Shown: piece after piece, positions 24,347 through 31,154 of the stretch
Layout: every line of letters starts with the position of its first letter
Position numbering within the stretch: position 1 is the first letter of the stretch
Assembly (NCBI GenBank): GCA_020721815.1
Contig: DYMA01000005.1
Span: forward strand, 1,719 to 34,869
From: Sulfurovum sp.
Lineage (GTDB): Bacteria; Campylobacterota; Campylobacteria; Campylobacterales; Sulfurovaceae
Direction of reading: 5' to 3'
Length of the DNA stretch: 33,151 nucleotides
Translations under genes and position numbers: made by a program
Notes under the pieces: model-generated
The model's input: the letters and a program-made list of their open reading frames with translations, nothing else
Databases searched by the model: none
Told to the model about the DNA's origin: nothing

Positions 24347-24835
24347 ATGCGTGGAATGATTATGAACGAAACAAGTGATTTGGATAATCAAAAAGTAAAT
24401 TTAATTAAATCATTTATAGAGAAAAGTAAGCCAGAGACAATTGTAGAGCTAAAATTACAAATATTAAGTGAAATAAATGAACATTTTTCAAAGAAACTTG
24501 AAAAAGTTAATGGAGAATGGAGAGAAAAAAACAGTGGCTTTAATAATTTAATCAAAGATAATTTTGTATTCAGTGCAAAATACAAAATACAAACCTTGGG
24601 TTGGATACTTAACAAATTGTCGGAAGAGGATTTTTCAAAAGACTACAATCAAGAAATTATTAATATTAGAAATTTATTTGCTCATGCTGAGCTTTTAATA
24701 GATGAAAATGGAAGAAAATATTTCAAAAAAGAAGATACAACTTTTGACCCTAATTATTGTAAACAAATTCGACAAAATATTAATAAACATAAAAGAAATT
24801 TAGAACAATTAAAAAATAAATTAGAAGTATTATGA
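24347..24835 (+). CDS. HEPN-like effector domain, C-terminal part of a probable REC-HEPN fusion
   Basis: This all-helical 162-residue region contains INIRNLFAHAELL near its C-terminal third. R108-N-L-F-A-H113 fits the R-x4-H motif, with the common N after R, of HEPN ribonucleases used as toxins and anti-phage effectors. Upstream of the ATG the same frame is open back to 24293, and LTIEKFHDIVVMRG joins naturally to the receiver domain, while the ATG at 24347 has no clear ribosome-binding site. In the fusion the motif would be R255...H260. Its stop overlaps the start of yidD (ATGA). The HEPN call rests on motif and helix pattern only. Confidence 0.65.
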   Translation: MRGMIMNETSDLDNQKVNLIKSFIEKSKPETIVELKLQILSEINEHFSKKLEKVNGEWREKNSGFNNLIKDNFVFSAKYKIQTLGWILNKLSEEDFSKDYNQEIINIRNLFAHAELLIDENGRKYFKKEDTTFDPNYCKQIRQNINKHKRNLEQLKNKLEVL

Positions 24836-25212
24836 AATTTTTTATCGCCCCCATCAAAGCCTATCAATACATCTCCAAAATGTTGCCCAGTAGTTGTCGA
24901 TACTATCCTAGCTGTTCGCATTACGGGGTGTGGCAGTTTGATACCAATCGAGCCGACCGTGCTTTTTTGGCAACTGCGGCTAGAATTTTACGTTGCAATC
25001 AACTCTTTCGTGGCGGTATTGATTATCCTGTGATTGTCTATAAACCTAAGCCTTTGCTTTGTTTGTGTCGTAGTAAAATAAGGGTAAAATATTGGTTCGT
25101 TCCCAAAAAAAATCATCAATATTTTGTGATAAAGGATTTTGATTTTGAAGAGAATATAGCACCTCAAGGCAATCAAAACAATCCACCCGATATTCTGAAA
25201 ATTGTAAAATAA
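24832..25212 (+). CDS. yidD: YidD membrane-protein insertion efficiency factor
   Basis: YidD is a small peripheral inner-membrane protein that assists YidC-dependent insertion. The family signature is complete: IKAYQYISKMLPSSCRYYPSCSHYG is present, followed by ARILRCNQLFRGGIDYPV. At 126 residues it is longer than many YidD proteins because of a charged, non-conserved C-terminal tail. It is usually found near rnpA and yidC; here it directly follows the AT-rich operon and shares an ATGA overlap with the HEPN-like gene. The GC-richer sequence marks the right-hand border of that cassette. Confidence 0.93.
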   Translation: MKFFIAPIKAYQYISKMLPSSCRYYPSCSHYGVWQFDTNRADRAFLATAARILRCNQLFRGGIDYPVIVYKPKPLLCLCRSKIRVKYWFVPKKNHQYFVIKDFDFEENIAPQGNQNNPPDILKIVK

Positions 25213-25250
25213 AACTTTCTCAGCATGAACGGTTTTACGCTATCGGTTCA

Positions 25251-25284
25251 CCCTAAGCTCTGAGCTTGTCGAAGAGTCGAAGGG
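25251..25284. repeat. Palindromic intergenic repeat CCCTAAGCTC...AGGG
   Basis: AAGCTC (25255-25260) and GAGCTT (25262-25267) form an inner hairpin, and the outer CCCT/AGGG ends also pair. The GAGCTTGTCGAAG core resembles dispersed intergenic repeats common in bacterial genomes. It lies between convergent yidD and mqnE, where it could also terminate transcription. Confidence 0.55.
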
Positions 25285-25357
25285 TTTATTATTTCACACT
25301 CTCTCCAGCTTCGCAACGAGAAAAATGGTTTGGATGCCTATGGGGAGTTTTTGCATT

Positions 25358-26428
25358 TTATATCTCTTCAAAGCTTCTAAGTTCGTTGTATAGGCTATCT
25401 CGTTCTACGGGAATGAAGCCTGAGTTTTTGATGAGTCCTACAAACTCCTCTTGGCTCATGCCATTGGCACTTTTGGCACCTGCGGCGGATTGGATTGACT
25501 CTTTTTGGATGGTACCATCGAGGTCGTTAGCTCCAAACTCTTGGGCTACAAGAGCCAAATTGATAGAGGAGGTGACCCAATAGGCTTTGATGTTGTTGAT
25601 ATTATCAAGCAAAATGCGTGCAATGGCAAAGGTTTTGAGTATCTCTTGGGCGGTGGGGAAGTGGGTCACTTTCAAAAAATTGTTCTCTTTTTGATAGAGC
25701 AAGGGGATAAAGGCGTTAAATCCTCCGCTTCTATCTTGAAGCTCACGTAATCTTAAGATGTGGTCAATACGGTGGCTTCTCTCTTCGATATGCCCAAAGA
25801 GCATCGTGGCGTTGCTTTGTCGTCCTCTTTCGTGCCACTTTTGGTGGATTTCGAGCCATTGAGCAGAGGTTACCTTGCCTTTGCAGATAAAATCCCGTAC
25901 TTTCTCATCAAATATCTCCGCCCCGCCTCCTGGCATAGAGTCCACCCCATGGGCTATCATCATATCAAGGATTTCATCGTAGCTATATCCGTACTCACGA
26001 GCCAAAAAATCAACCTCGGCTGCAGTGAGGGCTTTGATATGCACATTGGGAAACTCATCTTTGATCAATTTAAAGGCATTCATGTACCACTCTATCCCCT
26101 CATTGGGGTTGTGAGCCGACACAATATGAAGCTCCTTTGCACCATTGGCAATAGAACTACGGGCAATATCTAAAATCTCTTCGTGGCTTAGGGTGTATTG
26201 GTTGGGATTTTTACGAGAGGCACTGTAGGCACAAAATTTGCATATATCTTTGCAGACATTGGTGGGATTGATGTGGCGGTTGATATTAAAATAGCTCTTT
26301 TTGCCAAATCTATCGACTCTGATTGCATGAGCCAATTCTCCCAAAGTGTAGAGGTCTAAATCATAGAGAGCCAGTGCCTCTTGATGCGTGAGTCGTTGGT
26401 TGTTGTTGATTTTTGTGATACTATCCAT
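25358..26428 (-). CDS. mqnE: Aminofutalosine synthase (radical SAM)
   Basis: MqnE joins chorismate-derived 3-enolpyruvyl-benzoate with SAM in the futalosine route to menaquinone, used by Campylobacterota in place of the Men pathway. The radical-SAM cluster is CKDICKFC (C59, C63, C66). The family-specific blocks are ELHIVSAHNPNEG, GGGAEIFDEKVRDFIC, RQSNATMLFGHIEE, LRLRELQDRSGGFNAFIPL and NINNIKAYWV, which fit MqnE better than MqnC. At 356 residues the length is normal. The gene is convergent with yidD and divergent from the PhnD-like gene. Confidence 0.93.
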   Translation of the reverse strand: MDSITKINNNQRLTHQEALALYDLDLYTLGELAHAIRVDRFGKKSYFNINRHINPTNVCKDICKFCAYSASRKNPNQYTLSHEEILDIARSSIANGAKELHIVSAHNPNEGIEWYMNAFKLIKDEFPNVHIKALTAAEVDFLAREYGYSYDEILDMMIAHGVDSMPGGGAEIFDEKVRDFICKGKVTSAQWLEIHQKWHERGRQSNATMLFGHIEERSHRIDHILRLRELQDRSGGFNAFIPLLYQKENNFLKVTHFPTAQEILKTFAIARILLDNINNIKAYWVTSSINLALVAQEFGANDLDGTIQKESIQSAAGAKSANGMSQEEFVGLIKNSGFIPVERDSLYNELRSFEEI

Positions 26429-26471
26429 TGCTGTTCTTTTGATTTTTTGTTTTATTATACCTACAAAGATA

Positions 26472-26634
26472 TAAAGCTAGATTAAACTTTGATTGGAATT
26501 GAAAGCTGTAGGTTGGGCTGTAGTCGAACATTTGGACTATTGGTCGGCTAAAGACGAGGCTACAGATTTAAGGTCGTTGCTTGTAAGCAATTTAAAAAAG
26601 GGGTTTACTAAAGCTAGATTAAACTTTTATTGGA
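26472..26634. repeat. Pair of 26-base direct repeats flanking a structured spacer
   Basis: TAAAGCTAGATTAAACTTTG begins the first copy (26472-26497). The second copy (26609-26634) differs only by T for G at its twentieth base. The start points are 137 bases apart. The spacer contains nested inverted repeats: TAGTC/GACTA (26521-26525, 26535-26539) inside CTGTAG/CTACAG (26505-26510, 26560-26565). It resembles a small non-coding repeat unit or tandem duplication in the divergent gap between mqnE and the PhnD-like gene. No coding frame is convincing here. Confidence 0.7.
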
Positions 26635-26671
26635 GTAAAATTTACTATATTCTCTCGTATGGAGCTAAACG

Positions 26672-27505
26672 TTGCGATACCTTTGGTTTATCTTTTTGAT
26701 ATCGGCTATCATGGCACAAACGCCTCAAATAGTGAGATTTGCTCCCTTGCCCATGGTCAAATCCCAAAAACTTCTTGAACAATACCTGCCAATGCTGGGC
26801 TATTTGGAGTCCAAAGTAGCCGTTAAGTTTGAAATCATCTACACGCAAAACTACGCTGATTTAATCGACAAGCTGGGGCAAGGCATGATCGATATAGCCC
26901 TGCTAGGTCCCTTGCCCTATGTCGAGGCTACCCATCGCTACCCCCATATCCAGCCCCTTGTGCGTTTTTTGGATGAGAGGGGCAACACTTCCTATACTTG
27001 CTCACTCTTTGCGTTAAATGCACACAATGCAACGCTTAACAATCTTCGCAATGCCTCTTTTGCCCTCACCCAAAAGTACTCTACGTGCGGTTTTTTAGCC
27101 ACTCAAAAGATACTCTATGACCACAATAGCTCTTTGCAAAACAACCAATACATCTTTGCTGATAGCCACACCAATGCCATTTTGCAAGTCATTTTGGGCA
27201 ACGCACAGCTAGGAAGTGCCAAAAGTTCTATCGTAGAGCAGTACCGACACTTTGATCTGCAAATCCTCGCTACAAGCCAACCTTTTTCGGGTTTTTTGCT
27301 TGTCTATCAACCCCAAACGTTGCCTATTGGGGTTATAAACGCCATCAAAGAGGAGCTTTTGGCTCTCAAACCCCTTGCAAACCCTAGCCATGCTCAAATC
27401 ACTCAGACATGGGGTAACAATCTACGCTACGGTGTTGTCCCTGCAGATGATAGTCACTATAATGACATTCGTATCCTTTTAAAAACCATAAAGTTGCCCC
27501 AATGA
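26672..27505 (+). CDS. PhnD-like periplasmic phosphate/phosphonate-type binding protein
   Basis: This 277-residue protein starts with a signal peptide (YLWFIFLISAIMAQ). A type II periplasmic binding fold follows, with PhnD-family features: VRFAPLPMVKSQKLLEQYLP, DLIDKLGQGMIDIALLGPLP, FALTQKYSTCGFLATQKIL and a SAKSSIVEQY helix. The start is TTG at 26672 with GGAG 7 bases upstream. No ABC permease or ATPase gene follows. Instead its stop overlaps (ATGA) a membrane GGDEF/EAL gene, so I infer that it is a ligand sensor for that protein rather than a transporter part. The ligand is unknown. Confidence 0.85.
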   Translation: MRYLWFIFLISAIMAQTPQIVRFAPLPMVKSQKLLEQYLPMLGYLESKVAVKFEIIYTQNYADLIDKLGQGMIDIALLGPLPYVEATHRYPHIQPLVRFLDERGNTSYTCSLFALNAHNATLNNLRNASFALTQKYSTCGFLATQKILYDHNSSLQNNQYIFADSHTNAILQVILGNAQLGSAKSSIVEQYRHFDLQILATSQPFSGFLLVYQPQTLPIGVINAIKEELLALKPLANPSHAQITQTWGNNLRYGVVPADDSHYNDIRILLKTIKLPQ

Positions 27506-29892
27506 AGTATCTCAAACACCTAACCTCCAAAACCAACCTTATGACCAAAATAGCCATTCCTATTGTAGTACTGGGTCTTTTGAGTGCTTTTGTTATATCG
27601 CACGGTATTGCCAATTTGCTCTACGGCTACACTACCCAATCGCTCAAAGCCCAAACCCAAAGCATCTCCAACAAAGTCTATTATTTGGTTGAATCGGAGT
27701 TTAAAACCCTCTTTTTTAGCTACGGACAATCTCAAGAGGGATACGCCAAAGCCAAAAAGGTCTCGCAAACCGAACTCATTGGCTCACTTAAAAATATCTT
27801 TAAGCAAAGCATATACGACATTGCTATTATTACCCCTACCAAAACCCATTGGATTTGTCGCAACCATGTCGATAAGAGCATACTCAAAAGCATTGACCTA
27901 GAGACTCCCACACACGCTTTTCTTGCGAGTAACTATGTCATAAGTACACTAAGGTTTCGCCCGTGGGAGTGGTATATCGTGACGATTCACGATCGCTCTT
28001 CGGTGGTTGAACTTATCGATCAAAACCGTTACCTTGTCGTCAAAAATATCTCTTTATTGGTTGTTTTGGTCATTTTAGCCCTCATCATTATCCTCTATTT
28101 CACCATCGAACGCCCCTTTGGAGTCATTTTTGCGCACCTTAATCGTATCAAAAACAACGACATTGTCCCGCTTAAACTCTCCTCATCCAAAGAGGTCGTT
28201 AAGCTCGTAGAAAATATCAACGCCATGAGTAACCAAATCCTACACAATCAAAATGAGTTGCAATTCCAAAAAACAAAACTTCAACGCATCATGGATATTC
28301 AACCCGATATTCTTATCGTCACCAACGGCAAAGTTATCCAAAGTGTCAATGCAAGTTTTTTTAACTTTTTTGATCAATACGCCAATCTCGAAGAGTTTAT
28401 CCAAGAGCATCAATGTGTTTGTGATTTTTTTAAAAAGGTAGAAGAGGAGGACTACATCTACGCAACAGACAAACAAGAGTGGGTTAGCAAAGTATTGCAA
28501 AACCACCGTCTCTACAAGGTCAAAATCCTCAAAAAAAATCAAGCCTATATCTTTAGCATCAAAGTGGAGCGATTTGATACCGAAAACTACGTTATCAATC
28601 TAAGCGATATTACCCAACTCGAAGAGTACAAAAAGGAGCTTGAACGCAAACAAGATAGGCTCATGCACCAGCTCTATACCGATTCACTTACCCATCTACC
28701 CAACCGCACCAAACTCACCGAAGATATCAAAGCCTACAAAGCACCTATGATTATTTTGATTAATATCGATGGTTTCAAAGAGATTAATGACTTTTACGGT
28801 ATTGATATTGGAGATTTTGTCTTGATTGAGTTTGGCAAGATTATCAAGCGTCACCTCCCCTCCAAAGGTGCAAAACTCTACAAAATGTCGGGCGATGAGT
28901 ATGTGATTTTGGACTCTATGCATCTAAGCCGTATGGAGCTTATCAAGCAACTCAATCTTCTCTCTCATTCTATCAACAACCAAACTATCTTTACCAACGG
29001 TTATGAGATTAATATGAACGCTACCATGGGTATCGCACTTGATACGCACGATCTCCTTATTAGTGCCGATATGGCTTTGCATGAGGCAAAAAACTCCAAA
29101 CTTCGCTTTGCCATCTACGACAAATCCTTTGAAACGCTCAAAGAGTACAAAAACAATCTCCTTTGGAGCAAAAAGATCAAAGAGGCGATCGAAAACAACA
29201 AAATTGTCCCCTATTTCCAACCCATAGTCGATAATCAAACCCACCAAATTGTCAAATACGAATCCCTCGTACGACTCATTGGTTCCAACAATCAAATCAT
29301 CGCCCCTTTTGTCTTTTTGGGTATCGCCAAACAATCACGCATCTACCACAACATCTCCAAAATCATGATAGAGCAGACTTTTAAATATTTTGCCGACAAA
29401 GCGATGGATTTTTCTATCAATATCTCTATCAACGACATCGAAAACTTTGAAACCCATCAATTTATTTTTGAGCAACTCAAAACCTACGATTTGGGAAGCC
29501 GTGTTACCTTTGAGATACTCGAATCGGAGGGCATTACCAACTACGGTATTGTCGCCTCCTTTATCGCCGAAGTGAAACAATACGGTGCAAAGATTGCTAT
29601 TGATGATTTTGGTACAGGCTATTCAAACTTTAGCCATATTATCAATTTGCACGTTGATTTTATCAAAATTGACGGCTCACTTATCAATACCATGCTTTAT
29701 GATGAAAATTTACGAGTCGTGGTTGAAACCATTGTAGCCTTTGCCAAAAAGCTAGGCATCAAGACCATTGCGGAGTTTGTCGATTCCAAAGAACTCTACG
29801 AATACGTTGGAGCTATCGGGATTGACTACTCTCAGGGCTTCTACATCTCCAAACCCAAACCCGATATTATCCATCATCGCAAGAGTTTGTAG
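27502..29892 (+). CDS. Membrane-bound GGDEF-EAL cyclic-di-GMP protein
   Basis: The 796-residue protein has two transmembrane segments (about 15-36 and 180-202) around a periplasmic sensor domain, then a HAMP-like region, a PAS-like segment (DIQPDILIVTNGKV), a GGDEF domain and an EAL domain. The cyclase site reads S463-G-D-E-Y instead of GGDEF, so activity is doubtful. The EAL domain has E587-S-L-V-R (EAL to ESL), the IDDFGTGYSNFSH loop (D701, D702), VDFIKIDG, TIAEFV and YSQGFYISKP, so the phosphodiesterase metal-binding residues look intact. Likely net activity is c-di-GMP breakdown. Coupling to the PhnD-like gene suggests control by a periplasmic ligand. Confidence 0.92.
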   Translation: MKYLKHLTSKTNLMTKIAIPIVVLGLLSAFVISHGIANLLYGYTTQSLKAQTQSISNKVYYLVESEFKTLFFSYGQSQEGYAKAKKVSQTELIGSLKNIFKQSIYDIAIITPTKTHWICRNHVDKSILKSIDLETPTHAFLASNYVISTLRFRPWEWYIVTIHDRSSVVELIDQNRYLVVKNISLLVVLVILALIIILYFTIERPFGVIFAHLNRIKNNDIVPLKLSSSKEVVKLVENINAMSNQILHNQNELQFQKTKLQRIMDIQPDILIVTNGKVIQSVNASFFNFFDQYANLEEFIQEHQCVCDFFKKVEEEDYIYATDKQEWVSKVLQNHRLYKVKILKKNQAYIFSIKVERFDTENYVINLSDITQLEEYKKELERKQDRLMHQLYTDSLTHLPNRTKLTEDIKAYKAPMIILINIDGFKEINDFYGIDIGDFVLIEFGKIIKRHLPSKGAKLYKMSGDEYVILDSMHLSRMELIKQLNLLSHSINNQTIFTNGYEINMNATMGIALDTHDLLISADMALHEAKNSKLRFAIYDKSFETLKEYKNNLLWSKKIKEAIENNKIVPYFQPIVDNQTHQIVKYESLVRLIGSNNQIIAPFVFLGIAKQSRIYHNISKIMIEQTFKYFADKAMDFSINISINDIENFETHQFIFEQLKTYDLGSRVTFEILESEGITNYGIVASFIAEVKQYGAKIAIDDFGTGYSNFSHIINLHVDFIKIDGSLINTMLYDENLRVVVETIVAFAKKLGIKTIAEFVDSKELYEYVGAIGIDYSQGFYISKPKPDIIHHRKSL

Positions 29893-29940
29893 GTTGAAAA
29901 AATAACCGTTTCAATTTAACCTATAAAAATTTATTAATGA

Positions 29941-29946
29941 TATAAT
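29941..29946 (+). promoter_or_regulatory. Candidate -10 box for the ABC-3C operon
   Basis: TATAAT lies 28 bases before the SMEK gene start. The leader contains a very G-rich ribosome-binding site (GGGGAGGGGG, 29963-29972), similar to the G-run before the methylase gene at 15722. Confidence 0.55.
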
Positions 29947-29974
29947 ATGAATCATTATTTTTGGGGAGGGGGAT

Positions 29975-30943
29975 ATGAACAGAACACACTATTATAATTA
30001 CATTGACGAAAAACTTCATATTCTTGCTCATAGAATAACAACAAATGGCAAGTTAAATATGTTGCAATCACATATGCACTCTGAGAGTTTTTATCAACAC
30101 TTTTTCAATTTACTTTATGATTATGATTTGAGAAATTTAAATGAGTCTCGTCAAAATGTAGAAGCCATAGATTTGGTTGATGATACTAATAAAATTGTCA
30201 TTCAAGTTTCTTCACAAAATACAAAACGAAAAGTTGAATTATCTTTAAGTAAAGAATTAATAAAAAAATATAGTGATTATACCTTTAAGTTTATCTCTAT
30301 CGCAAAGGATGCGAAAGCGTTACGAGACAAAACTTATAAAAATCCTTTTTCTATCACTTTTAATCCCCTAGAGGATATTTATGACATAACATCTATTTTA
30401 AACACAGTACTATTGGCTGATATAGATAAGCAAAAAGAGATTTATCAGCTCATAAAAAAAGAGTTAGGTAGCGAGGTTGATATAGTAAAGCTAGACTCTA
30501 ATCTAGCAACAGTCATTAATATTTTAGCAAAAGAGAATTGGGATGAAGCAAATACATATAACACTACTAATCCTTTTGAGATAGAGAGAAAAATCACTTA
30601 CAATGAGCTAGTATTAGCTAAAGATTTTATAGACGAATACAGAATATTTTATGGTAGAGTTGATAAAAAGTATTCTGAATTTGATACTTTAGGTCACAAT
30701 AAAAGCAATTCCGTATTAGCAACTATCAAAAGAAAATATATAAAACTTAAAAGCAAATCTTTGGCTGATGAACTCTTTTTTGCCATTATCGATAATATAA
30801 GAGAAGAGATACTTGAAAGTTCAAACTTTATCCAAATACCAATTGATGAACTTGATTTATGTATAGATATTTTAGTCGTTGATGCTTTTATTCGTTGTAA
30901 AATATTTGAAAATCCAGAAGGATATAATTATGCTTCTTCCTGA
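29975..30943 (+). CDS. SMEK-domain protein, effector component of an ABC-three-component system
   Basis: The 322-residue protein begins with a region matching SMEK-domain proteins: SFYQHFFNLLYDYDLRNLN, then VEAIDLVDDTNKIVIQVSSQ (D66, Q77-V-S79), then TKRKVELSL. The D...QxS arrangement resembles a divergent restriction-endonuclease-like core, though catalysis is not certain. The rest is helical and probably binds the partner components. SMEK proteins are known as the first component of ABC-3C conflict systems, and the expected second and third genes follow directly. The 3' end overlaps the middle-component gene by 14 bases. The sequence is strongly AT-rich. Confidence 0.85.
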   Translation: MNRTHYYNYIDEKLHILAHRITTNGKLNMLQSHMHSESFYQHFFNLLYDYDLRNLNESRQNVEAIDLVDDTNKIVIQVSSQNTKRKVELSLSKELIKKYSDYTFKFISIAKDAKALRDKTYKNPFSITFNPLEDIYDITSILNTVLLADIDKQKEIYQLIKKELGSEVDIVKLDSNLATVINILAKENWDEANTYNTTNPFEIERKITYNELVLAKDFIDEYRIFYGRVDKKYSEFDTLGHNKSNSVLATIKRKYIKLKSKSLADELFFAIIDNIREEILESSNFIQIPIDELDLCIDILVVDAFIRCKIFENPEGYNYASS

Positions 30944-31154
30944 TAATATACATCCAAATAATAGCATTTATTATAATGGAGCAATAGTTTTAAATATTTT
31001 ACAAGAACATAAAAATATAGAGATGTTAGCACTTTATGATTTGGTAAAGAAAAATAATAATATGACCTTTCCTATTTTTATCTTATCGCTAGATTGGCTC
31101 TATTTGATTGACAGTGCGATATTAAAAGAAGAAAAGGTTGTGCTATGTTCTTAA
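30930..31154 (+). CDS. ABC-three-component system middle component (MC6-like)
   Basis: This 74-residue protein (LPDNIHPNNSIYYNGAIVL, then a helix containing MLALYDLVKK, then FILSLDWLYLIDSAIL) has the size and pattern of small winged-helix-like middle components that bridge effector and ATPase in ABC-3C systems. I assign the MC6 subtype on pattern only. The ATG at 30930 has AGAAGGA 7 bases upstream; an earlier in-frame ATG at 30879 would lie deep in the SMEK gene without a ribosome-binding site. It overlaps the preceding gene by 14 bases and the following one by 10, so all three are translationally coupled. Confidence 0.75.
   Translation: MLLPDNIHPNNSIYYNGAIVLNILQEHKNIEMLALYDLVKKNNNMTFPIFILSLDWLYLIDSAILKEEKVVLCS

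Noticed and set aside
24279-24400. Downstream pseudoknot or hairpin stimulating the A AAA AAC frameshift
   Set aside because: The 80 bases after the heptamer are AT-rich and I could not find a stable stem.
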